Part shown: positions 33,666-42,300 of the stretch, one piece after another
Position numbering within the stretch: position 1 is the first letter of the stretch
Layout of the letters: every line of letters starts with the position of its first letter
Assembly (NCBI RefSeq): GCF_001746295.1
Contig: NZ_MJAH01000006.1
Coordinates: 258,751-322,750, forward strand
Source of the DNA: Streptomyces sp. LUP47B
GTDB lineage: Bacteria > Actinomycetota > Actinomycetes > Streptomycetales > Streptomycetaceae
Length of the DNA: 64,000 nt
Reading direction: 5' to 3'
Program-made: the position numbers and the translations under genes
The notes under the pieces: generated by a model
Databases searched by the model: none
The model's input: the letters and a program-made list of their open reading frames with translations, nothing else
Told to the model about the DNA's origin: nothing

Positions 33666-34580
33666 TCAGCCCTGCTCGGTGTACGGGGTGAAGGGCGCCC
33701 AGCCCTTGATGGCGAAGGTGCTTCCCTCGCGTACGACTTCGGTGGCGCCGTGCCCGCCCAGGTGCGCGGGGATCACGAGCGCGTTGTTGTCGGCGGCCCA
33801 GCCCAGCACCTTGCGGCGGGTGGCGCGGGCGCCGGCGGGGTCCTCGCAGAAGCAGCTGTTGGCGTCGGGCTCCAGGATCTGCACCGGGCTGTGCAGCATG
33901 TCGCCGACGAACACCGCGCGGTCCGCGCCGGAGGTGAGAGTCAGCACGGAGGAGCCGGGCGTGTGGCCGGGAGCCGTGTCCAGGCGCAGGTTCGCGTCGA
34001 TCTGGTGGCTGTTCTCCCACAGCTGCGTCAGGCCGGCCTGGTGGACCGGGGCCACGCTGTCCTCGAAGACGTTCTGGTTGCCGCGGCCGAGCAGCGGCTG
34101 GTGGCCGTTCTCGGGGTTCCAGAAGTCGAAGTCGTCCTTCGGCATCAGGTAGGTGGCGTTGGGGAAGGTGGGCACCCAGCTCCGGCCGTCCAGGTAGGTG
34201 TTCCAGCCGACGTGATCGATGTGGAGATGGGTGTTGATCACGATGTCCACGTCCTCCGGTTGGACACCGGCCCGGGCGAGGTTGGCCAGGAAGTCCGTTT
34301 CGCGGTGGCTCCAGACCGGGGCGTAGGGACGCTCCTTGTGGTTGCCCACGCCGGTGTCGACCAGGATCGTCCTGCCCTCGCTGCGCAGCAGCCAGGTCTG
34401 GATCGCGGAATTGACGATGTTGGTCTCGGAATCCAGGAAATGCGGGGCCAGCCAGTCGGTGCCGCTCTCCCAGACTTCCTTCGAGCTTTCCGGGAAGAAG
34501 GCGTCGGGCGTCATTTCGACGGAACCGTAGTATTCCCATACGCGGGTGATGGAGACATTGCCGAGGGTGATCTGTTCCAT
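33666..34580 (-). CDS. MBL-fold metallo-hydrolase
   Basis: 304 residues from ATG 34580 (AAGGAAATCCC directly upstream; frame open to 34613). Metal-binding motif HLHIDH in DIVINTHLHIDHVGWNT, a second His in TAPGHTPGSSVLTLT, Asp in FVGDMLHSPVQ and a final His in VIPAHLGGHG. The layout resembles quorum-quenching lactonase/methyl-parathion-hydrolase-like MBL proteins. First gene of the operon; a copy of the 20-bp motif lies 59 bp before its start. Substrate could be a lactone or ester. Confidence 0.9.
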   Translation of the reverse strand: MEQITLGNVSITRVWEYYGSVEMTPDAFFPESSKEVWESGTDWLAPHFLDSETNIVNSAIQTWLLRSEGRTILVDTGVGNHKERPYAPVWSHRETDFLANLARAGVQPEDVDIVINTHLHIDHVGWNTYLDGRSWVPTFPNATYLMPKDDFDFWNPENGHQPLLGRGNQNVFEDSVAPVHQAGLTQLWENSHQIDANLRLDTAPGHTPGSSVLTLTSGADRAVFVGDMLHSPVQILEPDANSCFCEDPAGARATRRKVLGWAADNNALVIPAHLGGHGATEVVREGSTFAIKGWAPFTPYTEQG

Positions 34581-34638
34581 GGGATTTCCTTGGAATTCGG
34601 GGGATTTACTCAACCGTACGAGCGGCCCCGGTGGGCAC

Positions 34639-34659
34639 GGTATCCGTCACGTGACTGCA
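34639..34659 (-). promoter_or_regulatory. Conserved motif copy 1, upstream of MBL operon
   Basis: Read leftwards it is CAGTCACGTGACGGATACC with one extra TG before it. It contains the perfect 10-bp palindrome GTCACGTGAC and lies 59 bp upstream of the MBL start. Three further copies occur at 37482, 37707 and 40878. Confidence 0.65.
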
Positions 34660-34854
34660 CCTGTGTGCACAGCTCTGAGGAAGGGTCTTTCCCTAGCCAC
34701 TTCCGGGCAGCTCGTGACCGCAGAGCGGTCGCCATGTGCCCGTTGAAGAGGCTTCTGCCGGGGTGCCGGCCAGCGGTCACCGCCTTCTCACCGTTTTCAC
34801 CTTGGCTTTGGGCGACGAGGCCGAGCGGATGTGCACATTCACCGGGGACATCAG

Positions 34855-35100
34855 GGACAAGGGTCTACGGCCTGGAACAGCTCGGCACCGACGACTACCT
34901 CGCCAAACCCTTCGACTTCGCCGAACTCGTCGCCCGGGTCGGAGCGTTGAGCCGCCGCACCCCGAACCGCCACCGGTCGTCCTGAGTTGGGCGGCATCGT
35001 CCTGGACCGTGCCAGGCACGAGGTCAGGGTTGACGGCACGAAGACCCGCCCGAGACAGGGCGGCGGACTCACCGTCACGGTCACGGTCGCCGGCGCCTGA
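34855..35100 (+). pseudogene. Decayed OmpR-type response regulator remnant
   Basis: One frame reads RVYGLEQLGTDDYLAKPFDF then AELVARVGALSRRT, the end of a receiver domain with the conserved Lys of DDYLAKPF, and hits a stop at 34983-34985. A different frame continues with LGGIVLDRARHEVRVDGTK, the start of an OmpR winged-helix domain, and stops at 35098-35100 without the DNA-binding helix. The beginning of the receiver domain and most of the effector domain are missing. This is a relic of a two-component regulator gene with at least one frameshift. The sequence between 34660 and 34855 shows nothing recognisable. Confidence 0.8.
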
Positions 35101-35120
35101 CCGCCACTTGGTCCATCCGG

Positions 35121-37376
35121 CTAGGCGCGTTCGCACCGGTCGGTGAGGACGGCGCAGCTTACTGCGGCAGCCTGGGCCGGGCCGTGCGGCAACGGGATGT
35201 CCACTCTCTCGGAGGGGACCACGGTGGTGCGGTCGGGGTCCGAGGCGAGTGGGTCCAAGGCTCGTACGAGCGCGGTCAGGGCCGTGTCGAGGCGATCGAT
35301 GTGCAGCAGCAGGCGGTGCTCCGGCGACGGCCAGTTGCGGCTCACGCGTTGCTCCTCCGAAAGCCGGGACAGCGCCCTGACAGCCGTGGGGCGTGCCATG
35401 TGGGAGGCGGCGCCCGGTCCATGACCGGCAACGCGGATCAGGTGGGTCACGGTCTGGTGCGCGCGTTCGGCCGCGGCGGTGAGGCCGGTGGCGCACTCCG
35501 GGACGTGGCCCGCCGGCAGACGTTCGGCCGTGGCGGCCAGGCTCCGTGCGTGGTACGCGCCGGCTTCAAGGAGTTCCAGCAGGTGGCGGACGTGGTGACG
35601 GCGGCGGCGCTGCGGAGTGAGCGGATGGGTGAGGGGCAGGCAGGCCTTGCGGAAGGATTCCAGTGCCTGGTCGAGGTCGTGTGCCGCGCGGACCCAGCTC
35701 GTCGGGGCTTCCGTGTTCGTGCTTCCTGCCGCGACGGTCCGAAGGAGGCGGTCGAGGACGCGCAGGAAGCCGACCAGTTCCTCGTCACTGGCCCGGCGGA
35801 CCGTGGTGGGAAGCACGAGGACGGCCGCAAGGACCCCGCAGGACACTCCCAGCGCGGTCTCCTGGACACGCAGGAGCAGCATGTGCGTCGAGAAGGTGTC
35901 CATCAGCGCGAGCAGCATGCCGAGCGTGCCGGTGATGAAGAACGTCACGGCCCAGTAGGCGTGCGACGGGGTGTAGAACATCCCGAACATGCACAGCAGG
36001 AGCAGGACCAGGAGGACGGGGCCGTCTCCGCCGACCAGGGCGGCAAGGCCGTAGCCGAACACCACGCCGAGGACCGTGCCCGCCAGCCGCCTCAGGCTCT
36101 GCAGCAGTACCTCGCCGGTGCTCTCGTTCTTGATGAACACGACCCATGCGGCCGCGACGGCCCAGTACCACAGGTGCGGCGACAGGAGATGGCCGCCCGC
36201 GATGGCGAGGGCCGAGGCAGCCGTCACCTGAAACGCCTGGCGGGTGGCTCCCCGCTTCAGGCTTTCGGTGTCCGTGTCCCTGTCCCTGCGGGGCAGCGTC
36301 CAGGAGGTGGGTGAGGCGTGCTTGCGTGGAGGTCTCCGGCGTCCTGCCGGGCGGTCGCGTGGGCCGAGAACCCGTAGGGCTTCGGCGAGTTCGTCGACCG
36401 CGGGGAAGCAGTCCAGCACGAGTGCGGAGCCGGTCGGCCGGTTCGCCGGGCCGCCTTCGTACCCCTGTGCGCACCGCTCGGCTGCGCAAGCGGTTCCCAC
36501 GATGGGCTGGTGCCGGAGAGTCCGGATCCGCTGGGCGAGCCGCTGTCGCGCCGTCCGTTCCGCCGGATCGTTGCGTGCCGCCGGCGTGCGCATCGCGCGG
36601 ACCGCCAGTACGGTCAGGCGCTGCGCGGCCACCTCCACCCGGCTGAGGTGCGGCAGCAGGGCCTCGGTGTCCTCGTCGGCGGCGTGTTCGTCGAGAAAGT
36701 CCTCGATCAGCAGTACAGACGCGTGCAGTGTGTCGAGGCGGTCCTGCAGCGATCGGCTCCGGGTGTCGATGTCCTGTCCGGTGGCGACCATCGCGGCCGT
36801 GTCCCGCAGGACGTCGTGCAGACGCACGTCGAATGTGTGCCGCAGCCGCCTCAGGGCTTCGGACGCCGTGATGGGGCCGACGCAGTACCAGACGGCCGTG
36901 ACGGCCGCGAACGCCACGAGTACCGATGCCCCGAGCTGCGGAAGGCGGTCTGCCCGGGCCTGGGTGAACTGAGACAGCAGGAAGGCCATGAAAGCGAAGA
37001 TCCCCAGGCCCAGCCCGCGCGGGCCGAACCGGCGGGCTCGAACGGCGAGGTGGATCACCACCAGGAACACCAGCTCGGCTGCTGTCGGGTACGGCGTCAG
37101 CGCGGCTCCGGCGGACAGCGACGCGAGGGAGAGCGGAACGCCGAGTGCGAGAGTGATGAGCTGGTTGCGCGGGCGCAGGTCGCTGATGGCCAGTGAAGTC
37201 GTCATCGCGGTGAAGCCGCCGACCACCAGCGCCGTCTCCGGCGCTCGCAGCGCTGTCAGCACGGCAAGGGTCGCTGTGGTGCCGAGTACGGCGCGCATCG
37301 CGGAGGTCAGACGCATGAGCCCGGGGTCGAAGGCGGCGAAGCGGTCCCACAGCGATGTCGTTGTCCTTGCCACCAT
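35121..37376 (-). CDS. FUSC-family (aromatic acid exporter-like) membrane protein
   Basis: 751 residues. Two blocks of about six helices each (N-terminal: LGTTATLAVLTALRAPETAL, FGPRGLGLGIFAFMAFLLSQ; C-terminal: AFQVTAASALAIAGGHLLSP, WVVFIKNESTGEVLLQSLRR, AGTVLGVVFGYGLAALVGG) separated and followed by cytoplasmic helical regions. The repeated architecture is that of FUSC/YccS/AaeB-like proteins, some of which export hydroxylated aromatic acids. ATG 37376 follows GGAG. It lies between the MBL operon and the LAL regulator, and a motif copy lies 106 bp upstream. Confidence 0.88.
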   Translation of the reverse strand: MVARTTTSLWDRFAAFDPGLMRLTSAMRAVLGTTATLAVLTALRAPETALVVGGFTAMTTSLAISDLRPRNQLITLALGVPLSLASLSAGAALTPYPTAAELVFLVVIHLAVRARRFGPRGLGLGIFAFMAFLLSQFTQARADRLPQLGASVLVAFAAVTAVWYCVGPITASEALRRLRHTFDVRLHDVLRDTAAMVATGQDIDTRSRSLQDRLDTLHASVLLIEDFLDEHAADEDTEALLPHLSRVEVAAQRLTVLAVRAMRTPAARNDPAERTARQRLAQRIRTLRHQPIVGTACAAERCAQGYEGGPANRPTGSALVLDCFPAVDELAEALRVLGPRDRPAGRRRPPRKHASPTSWTLPRRDRDTDTESLKRGATRQAFQVTAASALAIAGGHLLSPHLWYWAVAAAWVVFIKNESTGEVLLQSLRRLAGTVLGVVFGYGLAALVGGDGPVLLVLLLLCMFGMFYTPSHAYWAVTFFITGTLGMLLALMDTFSTHMLLLRVQETALGVSCGVLAAVLVLPTTVRRASDEELVGFLRVLDRLLRTVAAGSTNTEAPTSWVRAAHDLDQALESFRKACLPLTHPLTPQRRRRHHVRHLLELLEAGAYHARSLAATAERLPAGHVPECATGLTAAAERAHQTVTHLIRVAGHGPGAASHMARPTAVRALSRLSEEQRVSRNWPSPEHRLLLHIDRLDTALTALVRALDPLASDPDRTTVVPSERVDIPLPHGPAQAAAVSCAVLTDRCERA

Positions 37377-37481
37377 GGGGATCTCCGGAGGTCCTTTCGC
37401 GTGTGCACGGCCGTGCCGAAGCCTTCGGGTTCTGGCCGGCCACCGCCCGCGTGACCAGTCTCGGCATGCGGGGTTCCGTCC

Positions 37482-37501
37482 GGTATGCGTCAGGTGACTG
37501 C
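37482..37501 (-). promoter_or_regulatory. Conserved motif copy 2, upstream of FUSC
   Basis: Read leftwards: GCAGTCACCTGACGCATACC. It differs from copy 1 at the centre (CC for CG) and at one flank base. It is 106 bp upstream of the FUSC start and points toward it. Confidence 0.65.
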
Positions 37502-37706
37502 TTCCGGTGGTTCTGCAGCACGTGGGCGTCCATTGCCGGCGTCGGCGACCGTGCAGCGCTTACAGGCCTGCACCCGTCGACGATGGCTCACGGGTCCAAG
37601 GGGGTACGCAGTGCACGGACTTGGGGCGGACAGCCGCCAGGCGCCCGGAAGGTCACGCGACATTCGACGCTCGCTTCACGATTCTGTGGCCGGACGAAAA
37701 GCCGGG

Positions 37707-37727
37707 GGTATGCGTCACGTGGCTGCA
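37707..37727 (-). promoter_or_regulatory. Conserved motif copy 3, between FUSC and LAL
   Basis: Read leftwards: CAGCCACGTGACGCATACC preceded by TG. It lies 288 bp before the LAL start and 331 bp from the FUSC start, so it may serve the LAL gene itself or act jointly with copy 2. Confidence 0.6.
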
Positions 37728-38014
37728 TCGGTGCTGGTCGGCCGAGAGTGGGGCGTTTGCGCCTGCCGACTGTTTGTCCCGCCGCGGCGATGCTGAGACC
37801 GGCCGACGGCGCGGAGACGTACGGCTCGAGGCGTGCGGAGGTCTGCAGGCGCCTCGCCACGATGTCCGCGCGGCGCGCAACTCCGCGGTCGAAACCAGGC
37901 GGCCTCGGGGAGAACCCCACCGCGTGCTTCTGACCGGCTACGAGGCCGCTCCCGTAGGCGCTGCCGCGGTTCTGCCACGCTACTATCTGGGCTATCTCAA
38001 TTCCTGGAGCATCC

Positions 38015-40798
38015 GTGGAAAACGATGGAAAGGCTCGTGGCGACCAGCGCTCGACGCGGAATTCCGGTCCGGCACTGGTCGGCCGGGAAACCGAGACCGC
38101 AGAAATAGTCCGGCGGGTCGGCGCCGATCGGTCGCACAGCGATGTATTGATCCTCACGGGTGACCCCGGCGCCGGAAAGAGCACACTCATCGGCATCGCG
38201 GCCGACAGCGCACGGAGTGCGGGTGGCCGGGTGCTGCGAGCCGTGGGCAGCGAATCCGAGGCCCACCTTGGATTCGCGGGTCTTCATCAGCTGCTGCGCC
38301 CGGTACTCGGTGAGACCGAGGGTCTGCCGTCGCGGCAGCGCGCCGCGCTCCGCGCGGTCCTGGGGCTCGAGGAGTGCGCGGAGACTCCCGACGCGATGGT
38401 CGTGGGTCTGGCGGTTCTTACCTTGTTGTCGGACCTGGCGGACACCGCCCCGCTGCTGGTGGTGGTCGACGACGCGCACTGGATCGACCGAGGATCCCTG
38501 GACGCTCTCTCCTTCGTGGCGCGGCGCATGGACAGCGAGCCCGTCACGCTGCTGCTCGGAGTCCGCACCGCGGCCACGCTGCCGGGTTTCGACAAGGGGT
38601 ACGAGCGCCTCGAACTCGGCCCGCTGGACAGTGCGGCGGCGAACCGGCTGCTCGACCGGCAGCCCACGCCGCCCACCGGCCGAACTCGGGTGCGGATCCT
38701 CGAGGAAGCGGCAGGCAACCCGCTGGCCCTGGTGGAACTCGCCCACGCCACCGCGGTCCGCAACCCCGAGGGCAGCAGTGTGGAAGGCCCGCTGCCGGTC
38801 ACCGACCGACTGGAGCGGATCTTCGCAGGGCACGCGGCCAACCTGCCGGAACCGACCCGCCGCGTCCTGCTGCTGCTCGCGGCCGCCGACGCGGCGGACG
38901 CGCAGGCAGCCGCCATGGGGCTGGCCGAGGCGGACGACAAGGCATGGGACCCCGCGGACCGGGCCGGTCTCGTACGCCAGGACGGAACAGCGATCGTTTT
39001 CCGCCACCCGCTCGTCCGCTCCGCCGTCTACCATGCCGCGACTTTCGAGGAACGCCGCCAAGCGCACCTGGCTCTCGCGGAACTGCTGCGCGAGGAGCCC
39101 GACCGCCGCGCTTGGCATCTGGCCGCCGCGACCGTACGCCCCGACCAGGACGTATCGGCCGCCTTGCAGCAGACGGCCGACCGGGCCCGGCGCCGGGGCG
39201 GCTTCGCGGCCGCCGCCGCGGCCCAGGAGCGCGCCGCGGAACTCAGCCCGCACCGCGAGGACCGGGCGCGGCTGCTGGCCGAAGCCGCTGCCAGCGCCGT
39301 CTTCACCGGTCAGCTCGGCTGGGTGGAGCACCTGGCCGCCGCAGTCCGCGAGTGCACCGACGACCCGGCACTGCTGGGCAAAGCCGCGCTGGCCACCGGC
39401 CGGCTCATGTCTCTTGGCCCCCGTCACACAGCAGCCTTCGCGCTGCTCATGCGCGTCGCCGACGAGGCGGCGAACGCCCGGTCACCCCTCGTACTCGACG
39501 CACTGGCCGCAGCAGCGGTGGTCCGCTACTACTCGGGCGCGGAGTCCCAGCAGCGACAGATCCAGAGCCTGCTCTCCGGCATGCCCGACGATGCCGCCGG
39601 AGCGGCGCTGCACGCATGGGTCATGGCCGTCTCCGACCCCGGCGGCGCGGGAGCGTCCCTCGCGCCGGTGCTGCCCGAGCTCATCGCCGAGGCCAAGAGT
39701 GACGCCCAGCGCCTGACCGCGCTGGCCATCGTCGCCTGGCTGCTCGACCAGACCGCCCTCGCCGCCAGGACCTTCGACGAGGCGTTCGGCCAGTGGCAGG
39801 CCCACGGCCCGCTCCCGGACGGACTGGGATGCGCGGTCGGCTGGACCCGCCTGGAGCAGGGCAGATGGGTCGAGGCCCGCTCGGTGGCCGCCGACATCGC
39901 AGCCATGGCATCGGCCGCCGGACTCGACCACGCCGAGGCGTGTGCTCAGGCACTCGACGCCACGGTGGTCGCCCTGCTCGGCGACCCGGCCGCCGCACGC
40001 CGACACGCCGAGCGAGCCCTGTCTCTCGTCGACCCGCTGGAGAGCCGCTCCGTCGCGGTCTTCGCCCGCCGGGCCCTGGGCATGGCGGCCGTGGCCGAGG
40101 GCGACTACGACATCGCATACACACAGTTCCGCTCCGCGTTCACCGACGACGGCGATCCGGTGCACTACCACGTCTCCTACACCGTCCTGGCCGAACTCGC
40201 GGCTGCGGCCGTCCGCCGAGGACGGCAGGAGGACGCCGCACAGCTACTGGAACGCTCGGCACGGCACCTCGGTACGGGCATGTCCGCCCGGGTGGCCACG
40301 CTGATCGACCGCGGCCGCGCCCTGCTGGCGGATCCCGAACACGCGGAGCCGTTCTTCCAGGCCGCGCTCGCACAGCCCGCGGGTGAGCAGTGGCCGTTCG
40401 AACGGGCGCAGACCCGGCTCGACTACGGGGAATGGCTCCGGCGCCGGCGCCGTATCGCCGAGGCCCGGCCCATGCTGAGCGCCGCCCTGGAAACCTTCCA
40501 GCGCCTCGGCGCGCGGCCGTGGGTAGAGCGGGCACAGGCAGAACTGCGCGCCGCCGGCATCGAGGCCACCGACGTCGTGCCCAGTGCCTTCACCGAACTC
40601 AGCCCCCAGCAGCAGCAGATCGTCGTCCTGGCCGCCCGCGGCCTGACGAACCGCGAGATCGGTGAAAAGCTGTTCCTCTCACCGCGCACGGTCGGCTCCC
40701 ACCTCTACCGGGTCTTCCCCAAGCTGGGCATCACCGCACGCTCGCAACTCCGCGACGTACTCGAAGGCACCCTGTCGGACACCGGCGTCCAGAGCTGA
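38015..40798 (+). CDS. LuxR-family transcriptional regulator of the LAL type (large ATP-binding)
   Basis: 927 residues from GTG 38015 with GGAG 5 nt upstream. N-terminal AAA/STAND ATPase: Walker A LTGDPGAGKSTLIGI, Walker B LLVVVDDAHWIDRGSLDA. A long helical TPR-like middle region (about 300-850) precedes a C-terminal LuxR/GerE helix-turn-helix (TELSPQQQQIVVLAARGLTN, REIGEKLFLSPRTVGSHLYR). LAL proteins are usually ATP-dependent activators, often inside catabolic or secondary-metabolite loci. Its position between the FUSC gene and the arg operon, and the motif copies around it, point to local control of the FUSC and MBL operons. Confidence 0.92.
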   Translation: MENDGKARGDQRSTRNSGPALVGRETETAEIVRRVGADRSHSDVLILTGDPGAGKSTLIGIAADSARSAGGRVLRAVGSESEAHLGFAGLHQLLRPVLGETEGLPSRQRAALRAVLGLEECAETPDAMVVGLAVLTLLSDLADTAPLLVVVDDAHWIDRGSLDALSFVARRMDSEPVTLLLGVRTAATLPGFDKGYERLELGPLDSAAANRLLDRQPTPPTGRTRVRILEEAAGNPLALVELAHATAVRNPEGSSVEGPLPVTDRLERIFAGHAANLPEPTRRVLLLLAAADAADAQAAAMGLAEADDKAWDPADRAGLVRQDGTAIVFRHPLVRSAVYHAATFEERRQAHLALAELLREEPDRRAWHLAAATVRPDQDVSAALQQTADRARRRGGFAAAAAAQERAAELSPHREDRARLLAEAAASAVFTGQLGWVEHLAAAVRECTDDPALLGKAALATGRLMSLGPRHTAAFALLMRVADEAANARSPLVLDALAAAAVVRYYSGAESQQRQIQSLLSGMPDDAAGAALHAWVMAVSDPGGAGASLAPVLPELIAEAKSDAQRLTALAIVAWLLDQTALAARTFDEAFGQWQAHGPLPDGLGCAVGWTRLEQGRWVEARSVAADIAAMASAAGLDHAEACAQALDATVVALLGDPAAARRHAERALSLVDPLESRSVAVFARRALGMAAVAEGDYDIAYTQFRSAFTDDGDPVHYHVSYTVLAELAAAAVRRGRQEDAAQLLERSARHLGTGMSARVATLIDRGRALLADPEHAEPFFQAALAQPAGEQWPFERAQTRLDYGEWLRRRRRIAEARPMLSAALETFQRLGARPWVERAQAELRAAGIEATDVVPSAFTELSPQQQQIVVLAARGLTNREIGEKLFLSPRTVGSHLYRVFPKLGITARSQLRDVLEGTLSDTGVQS

Positions 40799-41193
40799 CA
40801 GCCGAATCCGCCGCGGATCCACGCTGACGCGCGTGCCGCCTGCCGGGCGTCTCCCGACACGGCGACGGCCGGCGCCGTACAGTCGACTGACAGATACCGC
40901 GACCGGATCCCGCGTGACAGATTCATGGAGCGCGACGACGAGAGACCGCACACTCGTCGAATCGCACAAGGGATTCACCCGGGCGCCCCACCCCTGCGCC
41001 CGTGCCCTTGGGGGGCGTGGGAGCCGTCCAGCCCTGGCCTGCCTTTCACGCCCCCGGACCTGCACCGCGACCGTGTCGAGAACGCCCGCCACCGGCCCTC
41101 TGGGGCAGGCGGATCCGTCGGTTGCTGACCGCTTGGACTCGTTGTGGCTGCTCACCGGTGGGCTGTTCGCGCAGCACCTCGACGGCGGGAGTG
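40799..41193. other. Intergenic region between LAL gene and arg operon
   Basis: Apart from motif copy 4 (40878-40898) I see no gene here. A short rightward frame at 40925-41128 (67 codons) has no family resemblance and a poor start context. The octamer TGACAGAT occurs in motif copy 4 (40888) and again 26 bp later (40914). Confidence 0.5.
40878..40898 (+). promoter_or_regulatory. Conserved motif copy 4 (diverged), downstream of LAL gene
   Basis: Read rightwards: CAGTCGACTGACAGATACC preceded by TA. It matches copy 1 at 16 of 21 positions, keeping CAGTC, TGAC and GATACC. It lies 80 bp past the LAL stop and faces away from it. Confidence 0.45.
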
Positions 41194-41240
41194 ACTATGC
41201 ACGCGGTTGCATAAACGTGCAGCGAAACGTATAGTCATGC
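41194..41240 (+). promoter_or_regulatory. ARG boxes (ArgR operator) and promoter of argCJBDR
   Basis: Repeated TGCA-containing half-sites ATGCACGCGGTTGCATAAAC and ACGTGCAGCG resemble Streptomyces ARG boxes (TTGCATAA type). They overlap a good promoter: TTGCAT (41207-41212), 17-bp spacer, TATAGT (41230-41235). ArgR, encoded by the last gene of the operon, should bind here with arginine and block transcription. Confidence 0.75.
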
Positions 41241-41259
41241 CATCCAGGAGGAGGATGAC

Positions 41260-42300
41260 ATGGCGGTACGTGCGGCGGTGGCCGGAGCGAGCGGATACGC
41301 GGGCGGTGAGGTCCTGCGGCTGCTCCTGGCGCACCCCGAGGTCGAGATCGGTGCCCTGACCGGCAACTCCAACGCCGGACAGCGGCTCGGCACGCTGCAA
41401 CCGCATCTGCTGCCGCTCGCCGACCGGGTACTCCAGGAGACCACGGCCGACGTCCTCGCCGGACCGGGCCGACGGCATGATGTGGTCTTTCTCGCCCTGC
41501 CCCACGGACAGTCCGCCGCCGTCGCCGAACAGCTCGGCCCGGACGTCCTCGTCGTCGACATGGGCGCCGACTTCCGGCTCGAGGACGCGGCCGACTGGGA
41601 GAAGTTCTACGGCTCCGCGCACGCCGGCACCTGGCCCTACGGCCTTCCCGAACTTCCGGGTGCCCGCGCCCGGCTCGCCGGGACCAGGCGCATCGCGGTG
41701 CCCGGCTGCTACCCGACCGCCGTCACCCTCGCCCTCTTTCCGGCCTACGTCGCCGACCTCGCCGAGAACGAGGCCGTGATCGTCGCCGCCTCCGGCACCT
41801 CCGGCGCGGGCAAGGCGCCCAAGCCGAACCTGCTGGGCAGCGAGGTCATGGGCTCCATGTCGCCGTACGGCGTCGGCGGCGGCCACCGGCACACGCCCGA
41901 GATCGTCCAGAACCTCAGCGCGGCGGCCGGTGCGAAGGTGAGCGTCTCCTTCACGCCGACCCTCGCGCCGATGCCCCGCGGCATCCTCGCCACGTGCAGC
42001 GCCAAGGCGAAGCCCGGCGTCACCGCCGAGTCCGTCCGCGCCGCGTACGAGAAGGCCTTCGCCGACGAGCCCTTCGTCCATCTGCTCCCCGAGGGACAGT
42101 GGCCCGCCACGGCGTCCGTCTACGGTTCCAACGCCGTTCAGGTGCAGGTCGCCCTCGACGAGTCCGTGGGCCGCATCATCGCGATCAGCGCCATCGACAA
42201 CCTGGCCAAGGGCACCGCGGGCGGTGCCGTCCAGAGCATGAACATCGCCCTCGGTCTCCCCGAGGAGCTCGGTCTTTCCACGATCGGAGTCGCACCGTGA
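41260..42300 (+). CDS. argC: N-acetyl-gamma-glutamyl-phosphate reductase
   Basis: 346 residues. NADP-binding VAGASGYAGGEVLRLL at the N-terminus and the active-site cysteine in IAVPGCYPTAVTLAL; HRHTPEI holds the catalytic His region. Third step of arginine synthesis: reduction of N-acetylglutamyl-phosphate to the semialdehyde. Strong SD AGGAGGAGG. Its stop overlaps the argJ start (GTGA). Confidence 0.97.
   Translation: MAVRAAVAGASGYAGGEVLRLLLAHPEVEIGALTGNSNAGQRLGTLQPHLLPLADRVLQETTADVLAGPGRRHDVVFLALPHGQSAAVAEQLGPDVLVVDMGADFRLEDAADWEKFYGSAHAGTWPYGLPELPGARARLAGTRRIAVPGCYPTAVTLALFPAYVADLAENEAVIVAASGTSGAGKAPKPNLLGSEVMGSMSPYGVGGGHRHTPEIVQNLSAAAGAKVSVSFTPTLAPMPRGILATCSAKAKPGVTAESVRAAYEKAFADEPFVHLLPEGQWPATASVYGSNAVQVQVALDESVGRIIAISAIDNLAKGTAGGAVQSMNIALGLPEELGLSTIGVAP

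Larger units (their letters stand above)
37377..38014. other. 638-bp intergenic region between FUSC and LAL genes
   Basis: No convincing gene is seen on either strand; the open frames here lack ribosome binding sites and family features. The region carries two copies of the conserved motif (37482-37501 and 37707-37727) and must hold the divergent promoters of FUSC and the LAL regulator. It is unusually long for this otherwise compact window. Confidence 0.6.

Noticed and set aside
37588..38196. Leftward 202-codon frame in the FUSC-LAL intergenic region
   Set aside because: It overlaps the LAL start, has no ribosome binding site and no family resemblance; the region reads better as regulatory DNA.
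38015..40798. LAL regulator as sign of an antibiotic biosynthetic cluster
   Set aside because: No polyketide synthase, peptide synthetase or tailoring enzyme set is present on either side within the window.
40925..41128. Rightward 67-codon frame between the LAL gene and argC
   Set aside because: Poor start context and low-complexity Pro/Arg content; not supported as a gene.
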